A stretch of DNA of 44,790 nucleotides, from the NCBI GenBank assembly GCA_903896505.1, contig CAITXU010000083.1, forward strand, positions 1 to 44,790, written 5' to 3'. Both the position numbers and the translations under genes were made by a program. Within the stretch, counting starts at the first letter, position 1. Every line of letters starts with the position of its first letter. A model generated the notes under the pieces. It ran no database searches. It was not told the DNA's origin and worked only from the letters and a program-made list of their open reading frames with translations. Origin of the DNA: an uncultured Verrucomicrobiota bacterium (lineage in GTDB: Bacteria > Verrucomicrobiota > Verrucomicrobiia > Limisphaerales > UBA9464). This document shows, piece by piece, positions 26,532 to 35,860 of the stretch.

Positions 26532-26551
26532 TAGGTTAATTCTCTAACCTA
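26532..26551. promoter_or_regulatory. Inverted repeat between the kinase pair and the propeller gene
   Basis: Perfect 7-bp arms TAGGTTA and TAACCTA with a 6-base spacer, about 85 bases upstream of the kinase (2) start and about 40 bases past the end of the upstream propeller gene. It could be an operator for the kinase genes. It lacks a U-tract, so it is not a clear terminator. Confidence 0.3.
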
Positions 26552-26591
26552 GTCGAATAGGACGGACGGCTGCCACTTACCCGACGTTTCC

Positions 26592-28355
26592 CTAAAACGC
26601 TGGTTTCCAGCGATAGAGCAGCACTTTGGCCCGGTAATCTTCCTCGACAAACACCAAGTATTCGCCGTCCTGACGCCGATGGGCGGTAATTCCCGACAAC
26701 AGGTCAATCCAACCGGTTGCCTCCACCCCTCCCACGGTTGAACCCGGTTCAAAAACGCCCAGGGCCACCCCGTCCGACAACCGATTGACCCAGATTCGCC
26801 CCCGCTCTTTCCATCCGCCGGTAAAGGCGTAATCCCCCGCCACAGCCAAACAGGCAGCCTCAGGCCCGGCACCCGAACGGAAGGTGACCACCTCGCGACG
26901 TCCAGCCAAATAGCCTCGGCAAATGGAGACGGTCCCAATATGACGCATATCCTCCCCTTCATCGGCCACAACCAGCAAATCGCGCCCGACATCGTACCAA
27001 ACGCGGGCCACTTTTTTAACTCCCGGCGGAGGTTCCATGGGCGTCACCTTATCCGCCCGGTAGATCGGGTTTCCCCGAATATCCAGCCCCTGGAAGTCGT
27101 ATCGGAAAAAGCCGTACGCCATCCAAATGTTACCCTTTTCATCCACCCAGAATGGCCCCGGACGAACCTTTTCCGAGTTGGGGGCGTATTCGCCTGACTG
27201 ATAATCCCCGTCCCCATTTTCGTCCCTCCAAATGAACGGCCCAGGGGGACGGGAGGGCGGCCATTTTAAATCGGTATTATACAAACCACCGCCCCATTGC
27301 ATGATCAAACCGGAGGGGATGGCGATCTCATCCTCGAAACGAAAGACATTAATGAAATTGCTGGCAAACATGCCACCGGTGAAGAGGAAGCGACGTCCGT
27401 TCAGGTAGACGATTTGGGGCGAAGTCACGCCGTGCTCGCCCTGCTGTTTGACGAAGGTCAGACCTCGGGGGTCATTCGGATAGCGATGACGGTCCAATGA
27501 ATAACCGACCCAACGTCCAGCCGAACCATCGGATGTTGGCTCATCCAACCGGTAATGCTCCTGCACCCCCCAGATGTCTCGCCCGTCGGTCGATGGGTCG
27601 GCACAGGCGACATCCACAAAAAAGTGGTCGTACAACTCCCAAGCCATCCGCCCGTCTGGTAGAAATTTCCGGAGAACCGTCCCCATCTCGCTTTGGGCCA
27701 CGTACAAATTGGTTTGGGAATCCATTCCGACTCCACGGATGCCCCAGAACTTGGTGGGAGTCACCACCCCGGGTTTTCCCGCACGGATGCCGCCGTAGTC
27801 TCCAAAGGCCCGGACCAACCGGGGGTGCAAGAGGTCCGCCACATCGTAGAAAAGGACCTGCTGGCGCGGACCGGTACCCGAATCGGCGACGATCAGGGTC
27901 CCGTCCGTGGCCAAAGCTAACGCCGTCGGTTGAAACAGATCCGGCAGGGTGATTGCCGCACCGTCCACCGTGATTCCCTCGGGAACGAAATCGTATTCGT
28001 TGTGGGCGGGATCAACCCACCGCGGGCGGATTTTCCAACGCCGCCCCTGGGTATCAAGGACCTCCAGGCTGTTGGCATGAACATCCTCGTTGCCCACCAC
28101 CCTGCCATCCCGGTAGACCCCAAATTTTCTTCCGCCTTCATCCCAATGGCTCCAGGTATGGCAGGTACCATCCGGGCTGGTGTTCATATGGAGGAAGAAA
28201 TTCTGGACCCATTGATTGCTGGCTCCGGAAAATGAGTTTCCCAGCCAGGAAACCCGATACTGAAAATTTGGAGTGGAAGGCGCGCTCCGAAGCGAGGGGG
28301 CCAGCACGAGACTGAGGAGGGCCATGACCCATCGGGGAAGCTGGAGTGACCGCAT
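26592..28355 (-). CDS. Secreted beta-propeller (NHL-like) protein
   Basis: The 587-residue precursor has a signal peptide (WVMALLSLVLAPSLRSA). It contains repeated strands with NHL/SMP-30-like features (ALATDGTLIVADSGTG, IRGVGMDSQTNLYVAQSEMG, DENGDGDYQSGEYAPN, DEKGNIWMAYGFF, VWYDVGRDLLVVADEGED). The DENGDGDYQSGEY stretch is Asp-rich and could bind calcium. It is likely a periplasmic or surface binding protein or lactonase-type enzyme, but no catalytic residues could be assigned. It lies upstream of and in the same direction as the two propeller kinases and 48 bases after the symporter gene, so it may belong to the same sensing/uptake group. Confidence 0.72.
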   Translation of the reverse strand: MRSLQLPRWVMALLSLVLAPSLRSAPSTPNFQYRVSWLGNSFSGASNQWVQNFFLHMNTSPDGTCHTWSHWDEGGRKFGVYRDGRVVGNEDVHANSLEVLDTQGRRWKIRPRWVDPAHNEYDFVPEGITVDGAAITLPDLFQPTALALATDGTLIVADSGTGPRQQVLFYDVADLLHPRLVRAFGDYGGIRAGKPGVVTPTKFWGIRGVGMDSQTNLYVAQSEMGTVLRKFLPDGRMAWELYDHFFVDVACADPSTDGRDIWGVQEHYRLDEPTSDGSAGRWVGYSLDRHRYPNDPRGLTFVKQQGEHGVTSPQIVYLNGRRFLFTGGMFASNFINVFRFEDEIAIPSGLIMQWGGGLYNTDLKWPPSRPPGPFIWRDENGDGDYQSGEYAPNSEKVRPGPFWVDEKGNIWMAYGFFRYDFQGLDIRGNPIYRADKVTPMEPPPGVKKVARVWYDVGRDLLVVADEGEDMRHIGTVSICRGYLAGRREVVTFRSGAGPEAACLAVAGDYAFTGGWKERGRIWVNRLSDGVALGVFEPGSTVGGVEATGWIDLLSGITAHRRQDGEYLVFVEEDYRAKVLLYRWKPAF

Positions 28356-28402
28356 GCGGAAGGGATACCCCTGAAATCCGGTTGAGTAAAGGAGCCACCA
28401 GG

Positions 28403-29677
28403 TTACGACCCTGCGACGCGTGGTGCTTCAACGGCGGGAAATTCACCCTCCCAGCGGGCCATCACCACGGTGGCGAGACAATTGCCCAGCAGATTCACCG
28501 CCGATCGGCCCATGTCCATGATCGCGTCGACTCCGACAATCAGCAAAACTCCTTCCAGAGGCAATCCGAAGGTGACCAGCGTTCCAGTAAGCACCACTTG
28601 GGAAGCTCGTGGGATTCCTGCCATCCCCTTGCTGGTCAACATCAAGGTCAGCATAATGGCAATTTGCTCACCGACGGACAGGTCTTTATGCGCGGCCTGA
28701 GCCACAAAGATGGAGGCGACTGCGAGATAGAGCGTCGAGCCGTCGAGATTAAAGGAATAGCCCAAGGGCATCACGAAGGAGATGATGCGTCGCGGAACCC
28801 CCAGTTGATGAAGCCGCTGCATGGCCAGCGGCATGGCGGCATCCGATGAAGCCGTTGTGTAGGCCAGGACCAGAGGTTCCCGCAAGAGGGACAAGAACCG
28901 GGCGACCGGCACGCCAGCCCAATACGCCAGGGGAAGAAGAACCAGCAGGCAAAAGACCGTCAGGGCCAGGTATAAAGTAGCGACCAACAACACCAGATTG
29001 CCGAGGGTTGAAAGCCCACTCTTCCCCACTGTGTAGGCCATCGCCGCCCCGATGCCGAAGGGAGCACAATGCATCACCATGCCCGTGAATTTGAACATGA
29101 CTTCTGCCAGCGACTCGCAGAAATGAATCATGGTGTCCTGCGGAGGACCCTTGACCTGGGTCAGTGCCGCCCCAAAAAGCAGGGCGAAGACCACCACCTG
29201 AAGGACATCATTTTTGGCCGCCGCTTCGAAAAAGCTCTGCGGTACCAGATGGGCCAGAATTGACGTCAGTGTGACCTTTTCCGGAACCGACTCCAGGACC
29301 GGGGTAGCAGAGGGTTTGAGGTGAATGCCATTGCCGGGCTGGATCACATTCACTGTCACCAGGCCGATGACCAAAGCGAGGGTGGTGACCACCTCGAAGT
29401 AGATGATCGATTTGACTCCAAGACGGCCCACCGACCCGAGGTCACCCCGGTGACCAGCCACTCCCACCACCAGGGTACTGAAAATCAAGGGAACCAGGAT
29501 GCACTTGATGAGACTCAGGAACATCTGGGTAACCACCTTCAGTTCCTTGGCCGAATCAGGCAGCCAGACTCCCCATGCAATGCCGACAACAGTTGCAATC
29601 GCAATCCAGTGGGTGAGCGAAAGTCGTCGAAGAGGGCGAATCAATCGGAGTAACACGAGGAAGAGTTTGGTCTCCAT
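28403..29677 (-). CDS. Dicarboxylate/amino acid:cation symporter (DAACS family)
   Basis: The 424-residue membrane protein has the family's conserved sites. FLSLIKCILVPLIFSTLVVGVAG lies in the early transmembrane part, AYTTASSDAAMPLAMQRL corresponds to the serine-rich HP1 loop, and PLGYSFNLDGSTLYLAVASIFVAQ is the TM7 NMDG-like motif. GMAGIPRASQVVLTGTLV is the HP2 hairpin, and VGVDAIMDMGRSAVNLLGN is TM8. It imports a C4-dicarboxylate or acidic amino acid with Na+ or H+. It uses FNLDG where classical transporters have NMDG. Gene start ATG 29677 gives METKLFLVLLRLI. Next to the propeller protein and sensor kinases it may be their regulated target. Confidence 0.9.
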   Translation of the reverse strand: METKLFLVLLRLIRPLRRLSLTHWIAIATVVGIAWGVWLPDSAKELKVVTQMFLSLIKCILVPLIFSTLVVGVAGHRGDLGSVGRLGVKSIIYFEVVTTLALVIGLVTVNVIQPGNGIHLKPSATPVLESVPEKVTLTSILAHLVPQSFFEAAAKNDVLQVVVFALLFGAALTQVKGPPQDTMIHFCESLAEVMFKFTGMVMHCAPFGIGAAMAYTVGKSGLSTLGNLVLLVATLYLALTVFCLLVLLPLAYWAGVPVARFLSLLREPLVLAYTTASSDAAMPLAMQRLHQLGVPRRIISFVMPLGYSFNLDGSTLYLAVASIFVAQAAHKDLSVGEQIAIMLTLMLTSKGMAGIPRASQVVLTGTLVTFGLPLEGVLLIVGVDAIMDMGRSAVNLLGNCLATVVMARWEGEFPAVEAPRVAGS

Positions 29678-29775
29678 CCGGTCCGACTGCCGAGTGCAAA
29701 ATGTCGGCTACCCAGAAGAGAATGGGTCCGCAGGTGGACGTCGATTTACGCAGATAACGAATATCGGGTGGGACG

Positions 29776-30406
29776 TCACCTCGGTGGGGCTGGGTTCCAG
29801 CCGCTTCTTGGCTTGAGGCCTTGTGAATGAAGCCCAGCCAAGCCATTGCGAGTCAAAAGCGGCTGCATGCGACGCCCGGTCTCGATCAACCCGGCCACTG
29901 ATTCGTCTTTGCTAGAAATGAGTATCCATCCCGCCGAGGCTGATACCTCCGAGCGCGCATTGGCGACGCCTCGTTCGCGGAAGTCGGTCTTGAGGACGCT
30001 CGCCTTGTCGTAAAGATTTCGCACCAGCAAGCAAACTCCAACGGCAAGCGTACCCGGAAGCCTGGGCTGCATATTCCAGATTCTGGAGGAATGCCCCGAT
30101 GGACAACATCGTTTCGCGCTGATCAGGATCGACGGCGGGTAGCCATCTGCCCGAATCATTACCAATAATCCAGTGATAGGGCGCGAGATATTGGATGAAC
30201 CACGGTTGGGTGTTGTGGCCGCTGGGCGCGAGGCCGGCAAGAAATAGAATCTGTTCCTCCTCCAGGCTGAGGGCTGTATGACCCGTTTCTGCTGCCGGTA
30301 TGTCCGCTCTCAGTAGATTGCTTTTATCACTGAAGCAATAGGCAGCCGTGGCGGCTGCCGCCAACGTCCCACCCGAGATGCCAAAAAAGTGTCTTCGCTT
30401 CATCAC
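29776..30406 (-). pseudogene. Decayed Acg-type nitroreductase/FMN oxidoreductase (frameshifted, internally deleted)
   Basis: The first frame (GTG 30406 or ATG 30403 to 29912) starts MKRRHFFGISGGT, a Tat/lipoprotein-like leader. It continues with APSGHNTQPWFIQYL and HWIIGNDSGRWLPAVDPDQRE, hallmarks of the Acg/nitroreductase family, then loses family resemblance near 30030. The second frame (to 29776) picks up GWILISSKDESVAGLIETGRRMQPLLTRNGLA, which corresponds to the C-terminal helix of such enzymes. The total of about 200 residues is well short of the usual length of over 300. A frameshift and loss of the middle domain are therefore inferred. The 3' end runs into a dispersed repeat (29785-29810). 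Confidence 0.6.
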
Positions 30407-30600
30407 GGTTTGGAATCCGCCCTGGCTGTTTTTCGGCCCGATCCACTGAGTTTACCACCGCCGCTCAGCTTGTTCACGGTGGCCCAAGCCCGGGCTTCGG
30501 ACTCCTTCGTGCTGACCCCTTTTTTCTCATATCCCGCTTCGATGTGTTCCGCCTGCCGTTTCTGTTTGTCTGTGTAGCTGGATTTATCTCCTTGGGGCAT
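30403..30600 (-). CDS. Small 'plasmid stabilization'-type basic protein
   Basis: From ATG 30600 the product is 65 residues: MPQGDKSSYTDKQKRQAEHI, then EAGYEKKGVSTKESEARAWA, then TVNKLSGGG and a Lys/Arg-rich tail. This pattern is a conserved small protein annotated as 'plasmid stabilization protein' in many Gram-negative genomes. Its molecular role is not known. The open frame continues to 30678, but the family N-terminus is MPxGDKSxYTDKQ, which fixes the start at 30600. Its TGA (30403-30405) overlaps the GTG at 30406 of the decayed nitroreductase, suggesting the two were once coupled. Confidence 0.75.
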   Translation of the reverse strand: MPQGDKSSYTDKQKRQAEHIEAGYEKKGVSTKESEARAWATVNKLSGGGKLSGSGRKTARADSKP

Positions 30601-30678
30601 AGATTTGATTTTGGTTCGGTGGGGGGCTGAGGTTGTCATGGGAGGAATCCTCAAGTTTCTGGAGTTCATCGACCCCAA

Positions 30679-31082
30679 CTTCCCAAATTTCAGGCTAGAT
30701 TCTTGGCGATGTCGTTCCTATGGGGTGTCGTCCCCATTCTTAGGCCCCATGCCTCCGAAAAGGTCCTGCGGACGGCGAACCAGCTTCGCCTCTGCGGAAT
30801 TGGCGTGGTACGAACCGCCGCGGCTCGGCAGGAGCCTCGCTACCGAGGTTGCTTTCGTTCAATTGGTTACAATTGAATCGTAGGGTTGGGAAGAAATGCT
30901 GTCATTTGGAAACATCTCACCCGTGGCGCTCGGAGTCAGGCGAGGTATAACTTGCGGAGCGGGCGCGGTTCGGACCGCCGCGCGGACGAGACGTCCGCGT
31001 TCCCAAGGAAGGCAAGACTTGACGTGGGGTGTATTCCTGCCGCACGCCAACCCTGTCGGCCAATGGCCTCCGATGAAATTGC
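30679..31082. repeat. Intergenic island with two units of the palindromic repeat family
   Basis: No gene is supported. 30763-30846 carries GGACGGCGAACCAGCTTCGC followed by TGCGGAATTGGCGTGG and a GAACCGCCGCGGCTC module, like those at 14653, 14881 and 8352. 30968-31004 carries GGACGAGACGTCC followed by GCGTTCCC. The remainder (about 30850-30950, 31010-31080) shows nothing recognisable. Confidence 0.6.
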
Positions 31083-33809
31083 CTAACGTGGTCGGCTCTC
31101 CTTGGCACCGGCCCTCAGGACCGCCTCCATTTCATCATCGTCATCCATCGGCACTGACCGCTTGCGTCGTGCCAAACCATAGTCCGGGTCCTTGGGGTCC
31201 CTGGCTTTTTCGGCATCAAATATCCGGGGATCAGCCGGTTCAAAAACGTAGGGTGTGAAATCAGGTTTATTTGTGAAGCAATCGCCGAAATCGTTGGCCA
31301 GCGCATCGAAAAGATTGAGCGGGGGCAATCCCAGGATTTCATACATCGTCCGATGCATGCTCACGATGGTGGTGTGGCGATGGGACACATATCCGTGCCG
31401 TGCCCAGGGACTGATCACCAGCAAGACGCTGCGTTGAGCATCCACATGGTCGGGTTCGCCCCCGGAGTCATCCTGAGTCACGAAGATAGCCATGTTTTTC
31501 CACCAGGGTGTATGCGAGAGGTAGTCAACGATTCGCCCGAGAGCGACATCGTTGTCCATCATCCACGAGGCCAGGTAGGGATAGCCCCGGTCGGGATTCG
31601 GCTCGGTGCCGTGGTCGTTGCAGATGGCTATGTTGATGAAGGATGGCAACCGTTTTTTGCCGGACCCAAAACGGGCTTCCACGTCCTTTCGGAACCAGTG
31701 AGCCCGGTATTGGTCGGGGATGTTCATATTGAAAATCGGGAACTCGAAGCAGGTGTTGTCGAAGAGGACCTTCGGCATGGGGACATTCACCACCTCACGG
31801 GCACCCGTCGGGCTTTCGTCGGGGTCCTCGTCCACCCCGGGAAACTCAAATCCCTCTCCATAATTTCGGAAGGAAACGTGATGCCGGGCGAGATGGTCCC
31901 ACATGGAACCGGCCTCAGGATAATCCTCGGGAATGAGCGACCCATTGGAACCCATGGAATAGCGGCGCCCCGGCGAGTGTCCGTCCTTTTGAAAGTGCCA
32001 GCCCACGGTGTAGTTGAGCTGCATCAGGTTGTTGGGTTGCACCCCGACCAACCACCGGTGACCGACCCCGGAAGCCTCCGGCTCCATGTAAAAGTTGTCA
32101 CTCACCGTGAATTGGCGGGCCAGCGAGTTGTGGTTTTTCATGACCGCCACATTAGTCAGTGTCGGGACCCCTTTTCCGGAGATCGTTTGGTGATACCCCC
32201 AGCGAAGGAGACTCGGATCATCATTGGCTCCCGGAACATGGTCGAAGATCGTGTCATAGGTGTGGTTTTCCTTGGTGATGAAGACCACGTATTTGATCTC
32301 TGCGGATGGCTTGCCCGGTACGGAGGGAATGACGGGCGAAGTCATCGCGACCCGATCGGCTTCATGGTCCACCAGTCCATTGTTGGTCAACACCTGAGCA
32401 GTCAAAGTGGCAAGGGTGGCAGGGGTGGGTACATCCAGGACGCTCAGGACACCGCGAAGATGAAGGAATTCGCTCTTCGGAATCTGGCTTCCGGCATTGG
32501 GTCCATTGCCAAATCCCCGGAAGCAGATGCACGCGAGCTTTCCACCATCCGGCGAAACGGCCACCCGATAGGGATACCAGGCGGTGGGGATATGTCCCAA
32601 AACCGACAGGGACTCTGCATCCAGAACCGCAATGGCATTGATGCCCATTTCCGCCACATAGAGTCGCTTGCCGTCCGGTGACACGGCCATTCCTGCCGGA
32701 CTGACGCCACGAAGGGAGGCGGTCAAGGGCGAGGGGGTGAGTCGCTGGCTCTTCACCAACTGGTTCCGTGCCCGGTCAATCCGCTCGATGAGGTCGTTGT
32801 TTCCATTCGAGACGAACAGATTGTTGCCCGACAGGGCGACGAAATTGGGGGCGCTTCCGCCGACGGCCTTTCCATTGTCCGTCGGGGCTCCAATCAGGAG
32901 TCCAGTCTTGAGCCGGCTGGAGACCCGGATGCCTTCGGGATGCGTGACATCAAATCCCCAAACGGAAAAGGACTCCGGAAGATTGTCCGCGCCGAGACCC
33001 GGGACATGCCGTCCCTCCATTTCGACTCCCTCGACGGCCTCTTTGCTGGGATAACCGTAGGGTGGCCGAGTGAGTCCGCGATTATCAAAGCGGGGATCTC
33101 TTGAATTGGGGATGGGTTGGTATTCGAAGAGCCCGATGTTGGCCGCATAGACCGTGTTGTCCGCGACCGCCAGAGCGTAGGGGTAACGTCCGGCCCGGGT
33201 CGACCCCACCGTCTTTCGCAACGTCGTGTCGATAACGGCAATTCGGAAATTGGCGACGTCCGCGCAGTAGAGGAATTTTCCGTCGGCACTCGCCTTGACG
33301 TCGTTGGCGAAGCTGTCGGACTCGGAGATTCCATTGACCGGAGCGTTGAGGGCGATTTCCCCGGTGGATTGACCCGTGGTGACATCGAAGACGTACACCG
33401 TGCCACTGTCACCCCCGCTCCAATAGAGAGTCTTGCCGTCGGGCGAAAAGTCCGCACCACCGCTGTTCTCTCCCCGCTTTTTACCCTTTTGTGGAGGAAC
33501 AACATCGCGAATTTGGGGTGATGGCCCCTGCCAACCGGTGACCAATTGCCCTGCCCCGGCGCTGGCGATGAAGAGGGTGGCACCATCACGGGTCATGGCG
33601 AGGCCGTGGGGCCAGGAATGGATTGGATAGGGGTGACCGGCGGGGGTCAGGTAGCGCCCGTTGGAAAGAATGGTGGTGCCGGAAGGGTCGTGGCGAGCGT
33701 ACTCGTCCACCGCAGGCGGGTGCAAATAGGGGGACTTGGGAGCGGCCTGGACGGTGAATCCGGCAATGACGGACAATAGAACCGCGGAAATACGACAGAC
33801 AGGATTCAT
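31083..33809 (-). CDS. Bifunctional YncE-like propeller/phosphoesterase (acid phosphatase-like) protein
   Basis: The 908-residue precursor has a signal peptide (RISAVLLSVIAGFTVQAA). Its first half is a seven-bladed YncE-like propeller (GLAMTRDGATLFIASAGAG, GKTLYWSGGDSGTVYVFD, GMAVSPDGKRLYVAEMGINAIAVLD). From about residue 500 it has a phosphoesterase/alkaline phosphatase-like domain. This includes VVFITKENHTYDTIFDHVPG, SDNFYMEPEASGVGHRWLVG, ICNDHGTEPN, FVTQDDSGGEPDHVDAQRS and YVSHRHTTIVSMHRTMYEILG, the expected metal and phosphate ligands. The fusion is a known family in Verrucomicrobiota and Acidobacteriota. It probably releases phosphate from an extracytoplasmic substrate. The C-terminus is charged (AKESRPR). 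Confidence 0.88.
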   Translation of the reverse strand: MNPVCRISAVLLSVIAGFTVQAAPKSPYLHPPAVDEYARHDPSGTTILSNGRYLTPAGHPYPIHSWPHGLAMTRDGATLFIASAGAGQLVTGWQGPSPQIRDVVPPQKGKKRGENSGGADFSPDGKTLYWSGGDSGTVYVFDVTTGQSTGEIALNAPVNGISESDSFANDVKASADGKFLYCADVANFRIAVIDTTLRKTVGSTRAGRYPYALAVADNTVYAANIGLFEYQPIPNSRDPRFDNRGLTRPPYGYPSKEAVEGVEMEGRHVPGLGADNLPESFSVWGFDVTHPEGIRVSSRLKTGLLIGAPTDNGKAVGGSAPNFVALSGNNLFVSNGNNDLIERIDRARNQLVKSQRLTPSPLTASLRGVSPAGMAVSPDGKRLYVAEMGINAIAVLDAESLSVLGHIPTAWYPYRVAVSPDGGKLACICFRGFGNGPNAGSQIPKSEFLHLRGVLSVLDVPTPATLATLTAQVLTNNGLVDHEADRVAMTSPVIPSVPGKPSAEIKYVVFITKENHTYDTIFDHVPGANDDPSLLRWGYHQTISGKGVPTLTNVAVMKNHNSLARQFTVSDNFYMEPEASGVGHRWLVGVQPNNLMQLNYTVGWHFQKDGHSPGRRYSMGSNGSLIPEDYPEAGSMWDHLARHHVSFRNYGEGFEFPGVDEDPDESPTGAREVVNVPMPKVLFDNTCFEFPIFNMNIPDQYRAHWFRKDVEARFGSGKKRLPSFINIAICNDHGTEPNPDRGYPYLASWMMDNDVALGRIVDYLSHTPWWKNMAIFVTQDDSGGEPDHVDAQRSVLLVISPWARHGYVSHRHTTIVSMHRTMYEILGLPPLNLFDALANDFGDCFTNKPDFTPYVFEPADPRIFDAEKARDPKDPDYGLARRKRSVPMDDDDEMEAVLRAGAKESRPR

Positions 33810-33932
33810 GAGGACAATCGGTATCGAAAGACGGGATCATCCTGCCTCAAGCCACTTTATGGGTGCGAGAAGGGAATCCATTTGCCGCCGAATCGTTACC
33901 TGTGATCGGTTCGTTGGAGAACCCCCCTTCGG

Positions 33933-35657
33933 TTAATTCGCCGTTCCATCTCGACCGAAGGCATGGGAAATACGAAAATAAATCGGGGAATTCTTGGGAC
34001 GAAATCGGACCTGATTCCTGTCACCCACCACGACAGGAAATGCAGGGAGGGGAATGGACCTGTTCGGTGAACGAAGGTCGGGTATCATTTCGACGGAATA
34101 GCCGGTAAGGACTCGGTCCCAAGAGAGAACCGCCTCCCCATCCAACCACTCAATCTTTAAATCCGGTCCAAGGCCAACGAAGAAGGAATAGGGCATCAAG
34201 GCCAGGTTGGAAAGGTCAACAACCGCAAGGGCTTCCCCTGCGACCAGAGGCCGATTGAGTTCAATTTCTGTGGTTGTGCTGTCGCCCGGTATTGTTCCGA
34301 TCCCCAACGGAGGGTTAAGGCGCCCCAAATCCGCATTGGCGATCTGAATGGACGTTCCAGGCGATCCAAAGACCGAAACGGCTGTCACCCCACCGGGAAT
34401 GGGTCCCACAACTCCCGGTTCAAGTTGATAAAGGCCTCCCAACCGGCCCGGTTGCACCATGCTGGCTCGATCTTGTGCAAGAGGATCGAGCAACTGCCAG
34501 GTCATCTCGGCCATGTCGGGCACTGCATCCACAAACCGGGTATCACCACTCCGCAGCAGGAGGTCGCGCCCGTTTCCGCCGCCGACAATGGAAAGGCTGA
34601 GGGCAAACTCCAATCCGGGAGCGAACTTCTTCGAAGCGAAAACTCCGAGATTACGTCCGGGAGTCGTAAACGGGGCCTCCAGAGAGTAAACCAACACCTG
34701 GTCATTGAGCGTATCCAAAACATATAGGCGGCTGGTGGCCGGATTGTAGTCAAACGAAAAGGGATGGGAGCGTTCGAGAATTGTGGTGGAAAGATGGACC
34801 ACCTCGCTTCCTCGCAACAGGAGCGCCTCAATGGTCCCGGTGAGGTTGTCACGCAACAAACCCGAAACCAGCGCCACAAATTCGTTTCCTTGAGGAATGA
34901 TCTTCAATTCGAATGGCCGGTCCGTCTCCAGCGGAAAAGATTGCAAGGGAGTCATGGAATCGCCCCATTGGAGCGCTGACTTATCGCAAAAAACAGAGAA
35001 TGTCTTGTCGCCCAGATTGATGATACGCCCTCCAAAGGCCGGTGTTCTCGGAAAAATCAAGGCATTCGTACCCAGCGAAGCCCGCAGGTTGGTGATGCAA
35101 GTCAACATCTGGTCGATTCGGTTCGAAATCGCCTGACGGTTACCTGCTGCGGCACTGCCCAACAAGCCTTTGAGCACGGCGATTTCAACCTCGTAGCAAG
35201 GAATTTCATACGGAGCTGTGCCGACCGGATTTGCCTGGGCGGCATGACACCATTCATGCGCCAGCGCGGCGGCCAGCATCTCCGGGTTCGGAAATTTGTC
35301 TTCACTTACATTGATGAGGTCCGAGTCCGGGTTGCAATTCGGCTGGTCATCGCCCGAGGTGGTGGCACCTGCATTGATGCTCCCTGACTCATGGCAAAGT
35401 CGGTTTTTAGCCAGCATCTTCTTGAGGCAATCGGCACATTCGCGTAGCGGAAGCCGTTTGTCCCGATTCGTGATCGTCAGGCCACCAAAGAGATCGATGG
35501 CATTGGTCAAGGAAGCCTTTTGAGCATCGCTGAAGGGGGTGCCCGATTGGTTATTGACCCGGCTCACGATGCCGGCTCGTACCGTCAAACCGAGTCCCAC
35601 CGTCCATAACAACAGGACTGCCACAAACCGATGGTCATACCTCGTCACCTTAAACAT
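33933..35657 (-). CDS. Secreted protein with HEWCH putative metallopeptidase motif
   Basis: From ATG 35657 (MFKVTRYDHRF) the precursor has 574 residues and a signal peptide (AVLLLWTVGLGLTVRAG). AAALAHEWCHAAQ at about 131-141 is a zinc-binding HExxH, and CYEVE about 18 residues later could give the third ligand. This suggests a gluzincin-like peptidase. A Cys-rich stretch (LRECADCLKK, NRLCHESG) lies before it. The C-terminal 400 residues look like beta-propeller or sandwich repeats (PATSRLYVLDTLNDQVLVYSL). The start at 35657 is chosen because AAGGA lies 8 bases upstream; the open frame continues to 35795. Family not recognised; activity is inferred only from the motif. Confidence 0.72.
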   Translation of the reverse strand: MFKVTRYDHRFVAVLLLWTVGLGLTVRAGIVSRVNNQSGTPFSDAQKASLTNAIDLFGGLTITNRDKRLPLRECADCLKKMLAKNRLCHESGSINAGATTSGDDQPNCNPDSDLINVSEDKFPNPEMLAAALAHEWCHAAQANPVGTAPYEIPCYEVEIAVLKGLLGSAAAGNRQAISNRIDQMLTCITNLRASLGTNALIFPRTPAFGGRIINLGDKTFSVFCDKSALQWGDSMTPLQSFPLETDRPFELKIIPQGNEFVALVSGLLRDNLTGTIEALLLRGSEVVHLSTTILERSHPFSFDYNPATSRLYVLDTLNDQVLVYSLEAPFTTPGRNLGVFASKKFAPGLEFALSLSIVGGGNGRDLLLRSGDTRFVDAVPDMAEMTWQLLDPLAQDRASMVQPGRLGGLYQLEPGVVGPIPGGVTAVSVFGSPGTSIQIANADLGRLNPPLGIGTIPGDSTTTEIELNRPLVAGEALAVVDLSNLALMPYSFFVGLGPDLKIEWLDGEAVLSWDRVLTGYSVEMIPDLRSPNRSIPLPAFPVVVGDRNQVRFRPKNSPIYFRISHAFGRDGTAN

Positions 35658-35860
35658 AAGCATTCCTTTTGAGTGAATGCTTTCAAGTTTCGGATGGACC
35701 CGCTGGAATTCCATCTCCATCAATGAAAAACATCCACTCTTTTTCGGCTCACAGCCGACCCAGTGACCAACAGTCTGACTCAAATACTGGGTCAACGGGT
35801 CAAAAGGAGACCGGGAGCTTAATCAACGCTTTTTGATCCAAACGAACTGTTTTGTCAACA

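Noticed and set aside
31353..32681. 442-codon plus-strand frame
   Set aside because: It is antisense to the phosphoesterase domain, whose metal-binding motifs are intact.
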